The notes beneath the pieces are model-generated. The model worked only from the letters and a program-made list of their open reading frames with translations. It was not told where the DNA came from and did not search any database. The translations under genes and the position numbers were made by a program. DNA of 44,196 bases from Bordetella parapertussis (GTDB lineage Bacteria; Pseudomonadota; Gammaproteobacteria; Burkholderiales; Burkholderiaceae_B), in contig CAMEAW010000009.1 in NCBI GenBank assembly GCA_945911685.1, forward strand, positions 1 through 44,196, written 5' to 3'. This document shows positions 15,829-25,257 of the stretch, in pieces; within the stretch, counting starts at the first letter, position 1; each line of letters begins with the position of its first letter.

Positions 15829-16896
15829 TTAATCAAACAGCTTTCCGTCGCCTGCCGCGGAGCTTGGTGGCTTTAAGCCCAAATGGCGCCAGGTGGTTTG
15901 CGTGGCCATCCGCCCGCGTGAGGTACGCTGCAAATAACCGTGTTGAATCAAATAGGGCTCGATCACGTCTTCAATGGTGTCGCGCTCTTCGCCGATGGCT
16001 GCCGCTAAGCTATCTACCCCAACTGGGCCGCCGTCAAACTTATGAATGATGGCTTCAAGTAACTTGCGGTCCATTAAATCTAAGCCTTGCGGGTCGACCT
16101 CTAGCATGGATAACGCTGCCTTAGCCACGGTATCATCGATGGTGCCATTGGCCTTGACCTGCGCGTAGTCGCGCACGCGGCGCAGCAACCGGTTCGCGAT
16201 ACGCGGCGTGCCACGTGCCCGTCGGGCCACCTCAGAGGCGCCTTCTGGGGTGATGGGTACCTGTAATAAGCCGGCGCTACGGGTGGCAATGCGTGTGAGT
16301 TCGTCGGGCGTATAAAACTCAAGGCGCGACACGATCCCGAAACGATCGCGTAGCGGGTTGGTCAACATCCCGGCACGGGTTGTGGCTCCCACAAGCGTAA
16401 AAGGCTGTAGATCGAGCTTGACGCTGCGCGCCGCCGGACCTTCGCCAATCAAAATATCAATCTGAAAATCTTCAAGCGCGGGGTAGAGAATTTCTTCGAC
16501 AACCGGTGATAAACGATGAATTTCATCGATAAACAACACATCGTTGCGCTCAAGATTGGTGAGCAAGGCGGCCAGATCACCTGGTCGTTCAAGCACGGGC
16601 CCTGAGGTTTGCCGTAGATTGACACCCATTTCGTGGGCGATGATGTGGGCTAACGTGGTTTTGCCCAAGCCCGGTGGGCCAAACAGTAGGACGTGGTCGA
16701 GCGACTCTTGGCGATTGCGTGCCGCTGCGATAAAAATCTGTAGTTGCTCGCGCACCCGCTGTTGACCGACGTATTCTTCAAGCGCACGAGGGCGTAAGGC
16801 GCGTTCGATTGACTCTTCGTTGGGTGAAGTCGCCTGTGGGGCGACCAACCGGGTAGGCTCGGGACGAGAACTCAAAGAATCGGACTGTATAGCCAT
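15829..16896 (-). CDS. ruvB: Holliday junction branch migration ATPase RuvB
   Basis: The 355-residue hexameric AAA+ motor works with RuvA and RuvC on Holliday junctions. Walker [13 protein letters not shown] is near residue 75, Walker [11 protein letters not shown] follows, sensor GATTRAG comes next, and a winged-helix C-terminus carries the RTSRGRMAT motif. ATG 16896 ([10 protein letters not shown]) gives the usual length. In many relatives ruvB directly follows ruvA; here four opposite-strand genes lie between them, so ruvB needs its own promoter. Confidence 0.98.
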   Translation of the reverse strand: MAIQSDSLSSRPEPTRLVAPQATSPNEESIERALRPRALEEYVGQQRVREQLQIFIAAARNRQESLDHVLLFGPPGLGKTTLAHIIAHEMGVNLRQTSGPVLERPGDLAALLTNLERNDVLFIDEIHRLSPVVEEILYPALEDFQIDILIGEGPAARSVKLDLQPFTLVGATTRAGMLTNPLRDRFGIVSRLEFYTPDELTRIATRSAGLLQVPITPEGASEVARRARGTPRIANRLLRRVRDYAQVKANGTIDDTVAKAALSMLEVDPQGLDLMDRKLLEAIIHKFDGGPVGVDSLAAAIGEERDTIEDVIEPYLIQHGYLQRTSRGRMATQTTWRHLGLKPPSSAAGDGKLFD

Positions 16897-16909
16897 GAAA
16901 GTATGATCT

Positions 16910-16936
16910 TTTATATCAGAATTGCAGTCGGCGCAA
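16910..16936 (-). promoter_or_regulatory. Candidate ruvB promoter
   Basis: On the minus strand an extended -10 TGATATAAA (TATAAA at 16915-16910) is preceded by TTGCGC at 16936-16931, a 15-base gap. It would give a transcript starting a few bases before the ruvB ATG. It would supply the independent transcription that ruvB requires after separation from ruvCA. The match is moderate. Confidence 0.35.
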
Positions 16937-16994
16937 AATCGCCTAGACAATCGTACACTATCCCCAACATTGATCCCTATTTTAGAGAAAACTC

Positions 16995-17966
16995 ATGTCG
17001 CTCGTTTTGCCTACTTATGATGATGTTGTTCATGCTGCGGCCACCCTCAAGGGTGTAGCGCATCGTACCCCCGTGATGACCTCAGACACGGCAGACCGGA
17101 TGACCGGCGCCAGGCTGTTTTTTAAATGTGAAAACTTGCAGCGCATGGGCGCGTTTAAGTTTAGAGGCGGCTACAACGCGATCGCGAACTTGTCTCCTGA
17201 GCAGCGCCGCGCTGGGGTCTTGACCTATTCGTCTGGCAATCATGCGCAGGCGATTGCTTTGTCGGGTAAGTTGCTGGGCGTTGCGACCACCATCATCATG
17301 CCGCACGATGCTCCTGTGGCCAAAAAGGCTGCGACAGTGGGCTATGGCGCTACGGTCGTCTCCTACGATCGCTATAAAGAAGATCGCGAAGATGTTGCGC
17401 GTGCGCTTCAGCAAAAAACTGGCATGGCGATTATTCCTCCGTACGATCATTTTCATGTGATCGCTGGTCAAGGTACCGCCGCGAAAGAGTTATTCGAAGA
17501 TGTCGGAGAGCTTGACTATTTGCTGGTGTGTCTGGGCGGAGGCGGTCTGCTAGCGGGCAGCGCGTTGTCGGCGAGCGTCCTGAGCCCCAACTGTAAGATC
17601 TACGGGGTTGAGCCTGAAGCTGGCAACGACGGTCAGCAATCGTTTCGCAAAGGCGAGGTCGTGCGTATCGAGCCGCCAAGGTCGATTGCCGATGGCGCTT
17701 TGACGCTGTACTTGGGTCAGTTGACGTTTGGCGTTATTAAACAAAAAGTCACTGATATTTTGACAGTGACCGATACTCAATTGGTGGCCACCATGAAATT
17801 TTTTGGCGAACGCATGAAGATGATCGTTGAACCGACTGGCTGTTTAGGGGCTGCCGCCGTCATGCACGGGGCCTTGGCGGTACCCGCGGGTGCGCGGGTG
17901 GGCGTGATCCTGAGTGGTGGTAATGTAGACTTGAAATCTTATGCGGATTTCATTACGCAGGCTTGA
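16995..17966 (+). CDS. PLP-dependent threonine/serine dehydratase (or hydroxyaspartate ammonia-lyase/serine racemase)
   Basis: The 323-residue fold-type II PLP enzyme has the Schiff-base lysine K55 in GAFKFRGGYN, the substrate-binding SSGNHAQA loop, the phosphate-binding glycine loop GGGGLLAG, and a C-terminal SGGN motif that contacts the pyridine ring. It lacks the C-terminal ACT regulatory domain of biosynthetic IlvA, so it is a catabolic short form. Serine racemases and threo-3-hydroxyaspartate ammonia-lyases have the same architecture and cannot be separated from it by eye. It leads a four-gene plus-strand block, 18 bp before the next gene. Confidence 0.88.
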   Translation: MSLVLPTYDDVVHAAATLKGVAHRTPVMTSDTADRMTGARLFFKCENLQRMGAFKFRGGYNAIANLSPEQRRAGVLTYSSGNHAQAIALSGKLLGVATTIIMPHDAPVAKKAATVGYGATVVSYDRYKEDREDVARALQQKTGMAIIPPYDHFHVIAGQGTAAKELFEDVGELDYLLVCLGGGGLLAGSALSASVLSPNCKIYGVEPEAGNDGQQSFRKGEVVRIEPPRSIADGALTLYLGQLTFGVIKQKVTDILTVTDTQLVATMKFFGERMKMIVEPTGCLGAAAVMHGALAVPAGARVGVILSGGNVDLKSYADFITQA

Positions 17967-17983
17967 GTGTTTTAGGGGACGGT

Positions 17984-18904
17984 ATGCGTATTCTGGTGAT
18001 TGGTGGGGCAGGGTTTATTGGGCGGCAAGTGGTGGGTCGCTTGGTGGCGCAGGGGCACGTTGTACACGTACCGACCCGCCAGTTGCAGCATGGCCGCGAG
18101 CTATTGGTGCACCCTACCGTGACGGTGATGCAGGCTGACATTCACGATGACGCTACGCTCGAGCGCTTGGTGGCCGGGTGCGATATCGTGATGAACTTTG
18201 TCGGTATTTTGCATAGCCGCCAAGGGCAGCCTTATGGGGCTGACTTTGATCGTGCGCATGTGCAATTGCCGCGTCGCATCGCGCAAGCATGCCGCACGCA
18301 CCAGATTAAGCAGTTTATTCATCTCAGTGCCTTGGGTGCTGATTTGCAAGGCCCGAGCGGCTATTTACGTTCGAAGGCGGCGGGCGAACAAGCGATTCGC
18401 AATACCTATGCTACCCCGGGTGTGGGCGACTTCACAATATTCAGGCCTTCGGTCGTGTTTGGGCCCGAAGACAAATTTATGAATATGTTCGCGCAGCTTG
18501 CGCGTTTCTTGTTTGTGCTGCCCATCGCGGGCGCCAACGCAAAAATGCAGCCTGTCTATGTGGGCGATGTGGCAAGCGCTGTGATGACTGTACTGAGCTT
18601 GCCTGCAGCAGCCAATCAAACCTACGATTTAACCGGCCCACGAGTTTATACCCTCGGAGAGTTAGTCAAACTCGCCGCGCTCTGGAGCGGACACCCCAGG
18701 GTGGTCATTGAATTGCCGATGGCCCTTGGGCGCTTGCAAGCTAGAGTGTTCGAATGTATGCCAGGCGAACCGCTGTTATCACGCGATAACTTGCTGTCGT
18801 TGTCGGTGGATAACGTGAGCACTGAACCGATGGCTGCCGCTTTAAACTTGGTGGCTACACCGCTTGAGTCGGTTGCGCCAATTTATTTAAAACCTGCAAC
18901 GTGA
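17984..18904 (+). CDS. NAD(P)-binding SDR protein, complex I NDUFA9-like family
   Basis: The 306-residue extended/atypical short-chain dehydrogenase has an N-terminal Rossmann motif GGAGFIGRQVVGRL, then MNFVGIL, the HLSALGAD segment and SKAAGEQAIR in place of the YxxxK active site. This matches the NDUFA9-like group, proteins that bind NADPH and are structural rather than clearly catalytic. I chose ATG 17984 with ribosome site AGGGGA, because an upstream TTG overlapping the previous gene is less likely. A role in respiratory complex assembly is family knowledge only; its substrate here is unknown. Confidence 0.85.
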   Translation: MRILVIGGAGFIGRQVVGRLVAQGHVVHVPTRQLQHGRELLVHPTVTVMQADIHDDATLERLVAGCDIVMNFVGILHSRQGQPYGADFDRAHVQLPRRIAQACRTHQIKQFIHLSALGADLQGPSGYLRSKAAGEQAIRNTYATPGVGDFTIFRPSVVFGPEDKFMNMFAQLARFLFVLPIAGANAKMQPVYVGDVASAVMTVLSLPAAANQTYDLTGPRVYTLGELVKLAALWSGHPRVVIELPMALGRLQARVFECMPGEPLLSRDNLLSLSVDNVSTEPMAAALNLVATPLESVAPIYLKPAT

Positions 18905-18940
18905 CAACATCACTTCATAACAAAACGAGACAAAATAAAC

Positions 18941-19960
18941 ATGGCAACGGTTAAACAAGGTAAAGCTCTAAATATTAAAGAGTCACGTATCCTGATCGCG
19001 GGGGCTGCTAGCCTGGTGGGCTCGCATACCGCTGATTTGTTGCTCAAAGAAGGCGCCCGCGAAGTGCTGTTGCTCGATAACTTTTCGTTCGGCTCAATGG
19101 ATGCCATTGCGCACTTACAAAATGATCCGCGCATCAAAATCGTGCGTGCAGATTTAATGCGCCTGCCCGAGTTGCTCGACGCGACCAAAGGTGTCGATGG
19201 CGTAGTGCATTTGGCGGCCTACATGACCCTGGGCTTTTCGCAAACGCCCTGGCAAGCGGTTGATGTCAATATCCGCGGGGCACAAAATATGCTTGAAGCT
19301 TGCCGCGTGAATCAAGTTAAAAAATTTGTGTTTGCCTCCTCGAATGCAGTATATGGCTACGGTAGTGGTATTAAGGGCGCCTTGCACGAAGAGATCCCCT
19401 TTCATTCTGTTGGTGCACCACCTGCCGCGATTTTGTACGGTGCCTCAAAAATTATGGGCGAGCAGTTATGCCGCCACTATCATCAAAGCGCCGGTCAAGA
19501 TTACGTGGTCTTGCGTTACTCGACGGTGTACGGCGAGCGTCAGCACTACCGCGCCGCTAATTCGCTCTACATCATGGAAACCTACGACCTGGTGCGCAAC
19601 GGTCAGGCGCCAGTCTTGCCAGGCGATGGCACTGACACCAAACATTTCGTGCACGTCTCGGATGTCGCGCGTGCCAATGTGGCCGCTTTGCAAAGCACTG
19701 CAACGGATGTGGCGGTGAACGTCTCTGGACCGGCTCCCATTACGACGGGCGAGTTGGTTCAATTGGTGCTCGATTATTGCAAAAGCTCGCTTAAACCAGA
19801 GATTCGTCCAGATCCTCCAGGCAAAGTGCGCTTGACCTCAGGCGGCGCTTTCCATGTCCCGCATGATAAAGCTGGAGAAGTGATCGGCTGGAAGCCTGTC
19901 GTTACGATGAAAGAAGGTGTCACGCGCTTATTGGCGTGGCTTGAACAGCACAAAAAGTAA
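18941..19960 (+). CDS. NAD-dependent epimerase/dehydratase (extended SDR, GalE-like)
   Basis: The 339-residue extended SDR has the dinucleotide motif AGAASLVGSHTADLL (degenerate GxxGxxG), HLAAYM, a catalytic Ser/Tyr/Lys set (FASSNAVYG; YGASKIMGEQL) and a C-terminal substrate domain. GalE-like enzymes act on nucleotide sugars, but many environmental homologues act on non-sugar substrates, and its neighbours (dehydratase, TctC receptor) hint at catabolism rather than cell-envelope synthesis. It is 36 bp after the NDUFA9-like gene. Confidence 0.85.
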   Translation: MATVKQGKALNIKESRILIAGAASLVGSHTADLLLKEGAREVLLLDNFSFGSMDAIAHLQNDPRIKIVRADLMRLPELLDATKGVDGVVHLAAYMTLGFSQTPWQAVDVNIRGAQNMLEACRVNQVKKFVFASSNAVYGYGSGIKGALHEEIPFHSVGAPPAAILYGASKIMGEQLCRHYHQSAGQDYVVLRYSTVYGERQHYRAANSLYIMETYDLVRNGQAPVLPGDGTDTKHFVHVSDVARANVAALQSTATDVAVNVSGPAPITTGELVQLVLDYCKSSLKPEIRPDPPGKVRLTSGGAFHVPHDKAGEVIGWKPVVTMKEGVTRLLAWLEQHKK

Positions 19961-20036
19961 GGTACAACGCTCAAACGATTCGCGATGCAACGGTAGAGCG
20001 GAAACAGAGATAATCTATTCGGCAACAGAGACAAAG

Positions 20037-21032
20037 ATGAAAAATATATTTTCTAAAAAAATGATTCAAACTAGTTTTGGCCTGTTGTTGTCGTCCCTGG
20101 CGGCTTTGAGCGCCATGACCAACACGTATGCGGCTACGTTTCCAGAAAAAGCCGTCACGATTGTTGTGCCTTACCCCGCCGGCGGTGCGACCGACGTCAT
20201 TGCGCGTCTGATTGCCGAAAAATTACCGGCGGTGTGGGGGCAACAAGTGGTGGTGACCAATCGCCCCGGTGCAGGTACGACTGTAGCGGCTGAGGCTTTG
20301 GCGCGCGCGCCTGGCGATGGTTATACGTTGTTTATGACGACAGCGGCGCACACGATTAGTGCCAGTCTGTATAAAAAACTTAACTACGATCCGATTAAAG
20401 ACTTTGCACCGATTACTTTGGTGTCAACGATCCCCTTGGTGCTGGTGACAACGGCGGCGCTACCCGTCAATACGGTACCCGAATTAGTGGCCTATGCCAA
20501 GGCGCAAAAAAATGGTTTGTCGATGGCCTCCACAGGCAATGGCACGCCTCAGCATCTGACGGGCGAGCTCTTTAAGGCCAAGACCGGCGTACCTTTTGTG
20601 CACGTGCCGTATAAGGGCGATTCACCGATGCTGACCGATTTAATCGGGGGGCAGGTTCAGGTGGCATTTGTGACCTTGTCTGCAGCGCTGCCCTATATCA
20701 AGTCGGGTAAGTTGCACGCCATAGCACTGGCGCATCCGACGCGGGTCGCGGCAATTGCCAGCGTGCCCACCATGACTGAAGCAGGGATGCCTGGTTTTAA
20801 TGCGGCCACTTGGTTTGGGTTGTTTGGCCCAGCGTCTATGTCGCAAGACTTACGACAAAAAATTTATCAGGCCGTACAACGTATCGTAGCCGAGCCCGGT
20901 ATGCAGCAACGCCTGCTTGAGATGGGCGGCGAAATTAACAACAGCTCGCCCGCTGACTTTCAAAAAGTCATCGATACCGAAGTTAAAAACTGGGCTGAGG
21001 CAGTCAAGTTGTCTGGCGCGAGCGTTGATTAG
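20037..21032 (+). CDS. Tripartite tricarboxylate transporter receptor (TctC/Bug family)
   Basis: The 331-residue periplasmic binding protein has a signal peptide (basic MKNIFSKKM, hydrophobic core, cleavage near TYAATFP) and the Bug hallmark regions [18 protein letters not shown] and [20 protein letters not shown]. Family members bind carboxylates or amides, often without a linked TctAB, as here. Lone Bug receptors are strongly amplified in Bordetella and relatives, supporting the taxonomic call. ATG 20037 is chosen by the signal peptide. The stop codon interlocks with the ruvA stop on the other strand. Confidence 0.93.
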   Translation: MKNIFSKKMIQTSFGLLLSSLAALSAMTNTYAATFPEKAVTIVVPYPAGGATDVIARLIAEKLPAVWGQQVVVTNRPGAGTTVAAEALARAPGDGYTLFMTTAAHTISASLYKKLNYDPIKDFAPITLVSTIPLVLVTTAALPVNTVPELVAYAKAQKNGLSMASTGNGTPQHLTGELFKAKTGVPFVHVPYKGDSPMLTDLIGGQVQVAFVTLSAALPYIKSGKLHAIALAHPTRVAAIASVPTMTEAGMPGFNAATWFGLFGPASMSQDLRQKIYQAVQRIVAEPGMQQRLLEMGGEINNSSPADFQKVIDTEVKNWAEAVKLSGASVD

Positions 21033-21601
21033 CGCGACAAGCTCTTTAGCGCGAGTCGGATGCCATCAGACACACTCACGCCTTCGGGCAGTGCTTTAAG
21101 TGCAGTGAGTGACTCGCGTTCTGAGTAGCCTAGCGCGGTCAAGGCGTGCAGCACATCGGTTTGGTTGCCCGCCGAGACGCTAGGCGTGGCACCTAAGTCA
21201 GCCCCGAGTTTGCCTTTCATCTCAAGCAGCAGACGCTGGGCTGTTTTGGTCCCAATGCCAGGGATACGTGTGAGGCGAGCCGGCTCTTGTAGGGTGATGG
21301 CCTGAGCCAAGTCCGCCACCGACATACCTGACAACACAGCTAGCGCTGTGCGCGCGCCAATGCCACTGACTTTAACGAGTTCGCGAAACGCAGCACGCTC
21401 TTGTGTGCTTGAAAATCCAAACAATATATGGGCATCTTCGCGCACAGTGAGATGCGTCAGGATTGTGACCTGGGCGCCGAGTTCTGGCAGTGCGTAAAAC
21501 GTTGTCATCGATACATCGATTTCGTAGCCAACCCCTTGCACATCTAAGCCGATGCGTGGCGGCATTTTTTCGTATAAGGTACCAGTGAGTCGACCGATCA
21601 T
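21029..21601 (-). CDS. ruvA: Holliday junction DNA helicase RuvA
   Basis: The 190-residue protein has an N-terminal OB-fold ([20 protein letters not shown]), two helix-hairpin-helix motifs ([32 protein letters not shown]) and a small C-terminal domain that engages RuvB ([13 protein letters not shown]). It binds four-way junctions and recruits RuvB. It lies 18 bp after ruvC, probably co-transcribed. ruvB is not adjacent but over 4 kb away. Confidence 0.98.
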   Translation of the reverse strand: MIGRLTGTLYEKMPPRIGLDVQGVGYEIDVSMTTFYALPELGAQVTILTHLTVREDAHILFGFSSTQERAAFRELVKVSGIGARTALAVLSGMSVADLAQAITLQEPARLTRIPGIGTKTAQRLLLEMKGKLGADLGATPSVSAGNQTDVLHALTALGYSERESLTALKALPEGVSVSDGIRLALKSLSR

Positions 21602-21619
21602 TGTGTTGTGTCCCTAGGG

Positions 21620-22171
21620 TTAGCCGAGTAGTCGGCCGCCGCGTATTCGCGTACGACCCCGTGCTGTACGTTGCTGGTAGCTCGTCACGCCAAGCTTTTC
21701 AGCTAAAGGGCTGACGTGCGCATGGCAGATTGCACAAGCGAGTGCATCAGCTGAATCAGGCGCAGGCACGCCATCAAGCGATAACAAGCGCTGCACCATC
21801 ATCTGCACTTGTTCTTTCGCGGCGCGCCCGGCCCCAACGACTGATTTTTTAATTTGAAGCGCACTGTATTCAAACACGGCTAAATCTCGGTCTGCCAGGG
21901 CACAAAGGGCTGCGCCACGCGCTTGGCCCAGCAATAGGGTTGTTGCCGGGTTGGTATTCATGAATACGATTTCTAAGGCGGCGACGTCTGGCTTGGTGTC
22001 TTCAACCACTTGACGCAGGTTATCGAGAATCACTTTAAGTCGCAGAGGCAGCGTGATATCAGTAGGTACTACGATGGTGCCACTTGCCACATAGGTCAGA
22101 CGCGTGCCGATCAAATCGACGACGCCAAACCCCGTTCGGCGCAAGCCAGGATCAACGCCTAAGATGCGCAT
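21620..22171 (-). CDS. ruvC: Holliday junction endonuclease RuvC
   Basis: The 183-residue resolvase cuts Holliday junctions symmetrically. Acidic active-site residues are in GVDPGLRR (first Asp), AALEIVF (Glu) and [15 protein letters not shown] (Asp pair). The [13 protein letters not shown] stretch and [16 protein letters not shown] are characteristic. I chose ATG 22171 (MRILGVDPG); the frame also opens at a GTG four codons earlier. It is 42 bp after purH. Confidence 0.97.
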   Translation of the reverse strand: MRILGVDPGLRRTGFGVVDLIGTRLTYVASGTIVVPTDITLPLRLKVILDNLRQVVEDTKPDVAALEIVFMNTNPATTLLLGQARGAALCALADRDLAVFEYSALQIKKSVVGAGRAAKEQVQMMVQRLLSLDGVPAPDSADALACAICHAHVSPLAEKLGVTSYQQRTARGRTRIRGGRLLG

Positions 22172-22213
22172 ACGATTTTGCACATAAGGCGTTGAGTTTT
22201 CATGGGTAGCGAC

Positions 22214-23803
22214 TTAATGCCTGAAGTGACGCATGCCAGTCAGCATCATCACAATGCCACGCTCGTTGGCGGCTGCAATCACCTCGTCATCGCGCATACT
22301 GCCACCCGGTTGGATCACGCAGGTCGCGCCCGCATCAATCACAACATCCAAGCCGTCACGAAACGGAAAGAACGCATCAGACGCAACGGCCGAACCTTTA
22401 AGAGTCAGGCCTGCGTTTTCAGCCTTGATCGAAGCAATGCGTGCAGAATCAATACGGCTCATCTGACCAGCCCCAACGCCTAAGGTCATTCCCTCGCCAC
22501 AAAAGACGATGGCGTTTGATTTTACAAACTTGGCGACCTTCCAGGCAAACAGCAAATCGCTGAGCTGAGCGGGAGTAGGTTGGGTGCGGGTGGCGACCTT
22601 TAGATCACTTGCCTGCACGGTTTGCGAGTCAGGGGTTTGTACCAGCCAGCCACCACCAACACGTTTTACGTCGATATCGTTTTGCCCGTCGCCCATCGGG
22701 ACTTGCAATACGCGAACGTTTTTCTTGGCGGTCAAAAATTCGAGCGCTGCTTTGTCGTAACTCGGTGCGAGCAAGACTTCAACAAACTGATTGCTGATCG
22801 CTTTGGCACATGCCAAATTCACAGTACGGTTAAAGGCAATGATGCCGCCAAAGGCTGAGGTAGGGTCTGTTTTAAAGGCTTTCAGATAGGCGTTGACGGC
22901 CTTGTCGGCGACGGCTACGCCGCATGGATTGGCATGTTTGACGATGACACAGGCCGGCTCAGCAAAACTGCGTACGCAATCCCAGGCGGCATCAGAGTCA
23001 GCGATGTTGTTGTACGAAAGCTCTTTGCCCTGCAGTTGCACAAAATTGCCTAACAGGCCCGCTGGGCAGCTGGGGTCAACGTAAAAGGCTGAACGCTGCT
23101 GAGCGTTTTCACCGTAGCGCAATACTTGTTGTTGATGTACTTGTAGTGTGAGCGTATCGGGCCAGGTGCTGCGCTCGGGCACGGCTTCTTGTGCTGGCTC
23201 GGGGGCGACGAGGCTGCTGAGGTATGCCGCAATCGCGCCATCATAGGCACTGGTGTGTGCGTAGACCTTGGTTGCGAGCGACAAACGGAGCCCGTACGAC
23301 GTGTCGCCCGTGGCATCCATTTCTTTTAAGACGCGGGGGTAATCAGTGGGGTCGATCACCACGGTCACGCCGCCGGCCTCGGTACCATGATTTTTTGCAG
23401 CCGCGCGCAACATGGCGGGCCCGCCGATATCAATATTTTCGACCGCATCGGCGAAGGTGCAGTCGGGCTTGGCGACGGCCGCGCGAAATGGGTACAGATT
23501 GACGACAAGCAGGTCGATACGGTCAATGCCGTGCTCTTGAAGCGTTTGCAAGTGCTCGGCGCTATCGCGTCGAGCCAGTAGGCCACCATGAATTTTCGGA
23601 TGCAGGGTTTTGACTCGGCCATCCAGAATTTCAGGTGAGCCCGTGTGTTGTGCGACCTCGGTGACGTTTAAACCGGCCTGGGCCAGTAATTTTGCCGTGC
23701 CTCCGGTTGAAAGCAATCGTACACCGCGCTTAGCAAGTGCTTTGGCAAAATCGACGATGCCGGCTTTATCTGAAACAGAGAGCAGTGCGGTTTGAATAGT
23801 CAT
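22214..23803 (-). CDS. purH: Bifunctional AICAR transformylase / IMP cyclohydrolase PurH
   Basis: The 529-residue enzyme catalyses the last two steps of de novo purine synthesis. The N-terminal IMP cyclohydrolase domain begins with the MGS-like segment [16 protein letters not shown] and includes [11 protein letters not shown]. The C-terminal AICAR formyltransferase domain carries [10 protein letters not shown] and the end motif ending FRH. Its ATG overlaps the fis stop as ATGA, so it is coupled to fis. Confidence 0.98.
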   Translation of the reverse strand: MTIQTALLSVSDKAGIVDFAKALAKRGVRLLSTGGTAKLLAQAGLNVTEVAQHTGSPEILDGRVKTLHPKIHGGLLARRDSAEHLQTLQEHGIDRIDLLVVNLYPFRAAVAKPDCTFADAVENIDIGGPAMLRAAAKNHGTEAGGVTVVIDPTDYPRVLKEMDATGDTSYGLRLSLATKVYAHTSAYDGAIAAYLSSLVAPEPAQEAVPERSTWPDTLTLQVHQQQVLRYGENAQQRSAFYVDPSCPAGLLGNFVQLQGKELSYNNIADSDAAWDCVRSFAEPACVIVKHANPCGVAVADKAVNAYLKAFKTDPTSAFGGIIAFNRTVNLACAKAISNQFVEVLLAPSYDKAALEFLTAKKNVRVLQVPMGDGQNDIDVKRVGGGWLVQTPDSQTVQASDLKVATRTQPTPAQLSDLLFAWKVAKFVKSNAIVFCGEGMTLGVGAGQMSRIDSARIASIKAENAGLTLKGSAVASDAFFPFRDGLDVVIDAGATCVIQPGGSMRDDEVIAAANERGIVMMLTGMRHFRH

Positions 23804-24036
23804 AGAAGCTTGTGTGCTAACAGTTTTTTTCGAAGGGTGTTGCGCGTGATACCCAGCATGAGGGCGGCACGCGATTGATTATTATTGGCCCGTTGCATGG
23901 CGATTGCCAGCAAAGGGCGTTCGACGCAGCCGACGACCATGTCATAGAGATCATTGGGTTCAGTGTCGCCCAAGTCAGCAAAGTAACTGTCAAGGCTTTG
24001 GCGTACCGCTTCATCAAGAATATTATTTTTTTTCAT
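23800..24036 (-). CDS. fis: DNA-binding protein Fis
   Basis: The 78-residue nucleoid protein has the C-terminal Fis helix-turn-helix ([20 protein letters not shown] then [11 protein letters not shown]), which also occurs in NtrC-type activators. It is shorter than E. coli Fis (98 residues) at the N-terminus, as is usual in betaproteobacteria, so the beta-hairpin arms that contact Hin/Gin recombinases are reduced. It lies 11 bp after dusB, the same dusB-fis order as in E. coli, and overlaps purH by 4 bp. Confidence 0.96.
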   Translation of the reverse strand: MKKNNILDEAVRQSLDSYFADLGDTEPNDLYDMVVGCVERPLLAIAMQRANNNQSRAALMLGITRNTLRKKLLAHKLL

Positions 24037-24047
24037 AAGAATGGCCT

Positions 24048-25094
24048 TCAGGCGGCGTGCAGGTATGGCGAACTTAGATCGTTATTGTCGCAGGTTGCGG
24101 CCAGACTGTCTGCGTGCGTATCGGCTTGTGCCAAAAACCAATGGTCGACTGCCGCAAACTGTTCGGTGGTGGTCTCAAGTTGGTTAATATGCGCTGCAAG
24201 TGCCACGCCATTGGGTAGGCCGTTGACGTACCACCCAATATGTTTACGCGCTGTTTTGACCCCAACGCTCTCGCCATAAAACTGATAATGATCCGACAGA
24301 TGATGCAGTAATAAATCTCGCATTTCTATCCAATTCGGGGGCGCGAGTGTTTGACCTGTACGCAGAAAATAATCAATTTCTCTGAAGATCCAGGGGCGGC
24401 CCTGCGCTGCACGGCCAATCATGACGGCATCGGCGCCCGTGTACGCGAGTACGCTGCGCGCTTTTTGCGGGCTATCGATGTCGCCGTTGGCCACCACCGG
24501 AATTGAAATGCTGGCTTTGACTTCTCGGATGGTGTCGTATTCGGCTTCGCCTAGGTACATATCTGCGCGGGTACGGCCATGCAGCGTGAGCGCGGCAATA
24601 CCAGTGTCTTGCGCCAAATGCGCAATGCGAAGCGCATTGCGATGTTCGCGATCCCAGCCCGTACGCGTTTTAAGCGTCACGGGTATGCCCAGAGGCATGC
24701 AGGCCTTCACAACCGCATCCAGAATACGCGCCACAAGGTCTTCGTGACGCAACAGCGCCGAGCCTGAGGCGACGTTGCATACTTTTTTGACCGGGCAGCC
24801 CATGTTGATATCAATGACGCGGGCGCCCTTGCCGATGTTAAACACGGCGGCTTGCGCCATCATTTGTGGATCTGCGCCAGCGATTTGCACTGCCACCGGC
24901 TCGTTTTCGCCGTCGTGATTCAGACGACGTGACGACTTGACGGTTTGCCATAACTGAGGATTGCTAGCCGCCATTTCAGACACGGCGTAGCCTGCCCCGA
25001 GGCGTTTGCATAATTGTCGAAACGGCCGATCGGTCACCCCAGCCATCGGGGCGACAAAAACGTTGTTGGTGAGGGACCAGGGGCCGATATTCAT
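24048..25094 (-). CDS. dusB: tRNA-dihydrouridine synthase DusB
   Basis: The 348-residue FMN-dependent TIM-barrel enzyme reduces specific uridines in the D-loop of tRNA. The FMN-binding start VFVAPMAGVTDRPFR, the catalytic cysteine C100 in INMGCPVKKV, KTRTGWD and a helical tRNA-binding tail are visible. I chose ATG 25094 (MNIGPWSL); a TTG two codons upstream is unnecessary. It heads the dusB-fis-purH-ruvC-ruvA set. The 163 bp upstream, to ubiH, contain only a weak hairpin (CTACAA / TTGTAG at 25221-25241). Confidence 0.97.
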   Translation of the reverse strand: MNIGPWSLTNNVFVAPMAGVTDRPFRQLCKRLGAGYAVSEMAASNPQLWQTVKSSRRLNHDGENEPVAVQIAGADPQMMAQAAVFNIGKGARVIDINMGCPVKKVCNVASGSALLRHEDLVARILDAVVKACMPLGIPVTLKTRTGWDREHRNALRIAHLAQDTGIAALTLHGRTRADMYLGEAEYDTIREVKASISIPVVANGDIDSPQKARSVLAYTGADAVMIGRAAQGRPWIFREIDYFLRTGQTLAPPNWIEMRDLLLHHLSDHYQFYGESVGVKTARKHIGWYVNGLPNGVALAAHINQLETTTEQFAAVDHWFLAQADTHADSLAATCDNNDLSSPYLHAA

Positions 25095-25257
25095 GGACAA
25101 ATTGTAACGCTTCGGGCTTGCTCAAGGCCTGACAAAGGACCGTGGTGGGATTGGGAGTCGCTGGCGGCATCTTTCGACAGAGGTCGCAGCCTGTGCGTTT
25201 CTGGTTGGATCGGTCCGAGGCTACAAATTGATCAGTTGTAGTTTGAATGGGGAGAGT

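Noticed and set aside
15824..15842. Hairpin AGCTGTT-AATCA-AACAGCT between recQ and ruvB
   Set aside because: The 7-bp stem overlaps the ruvB stop and has no T-tract on either strand; it may be a weak bidirectional terminator but I cannot support it.
25221..25241. Hairpin CTACAA / TTGTAG between ubiH and dusB
   Set aside because: Six AT-rich pairs with a 9-base loop and no T-run; likely by chance.
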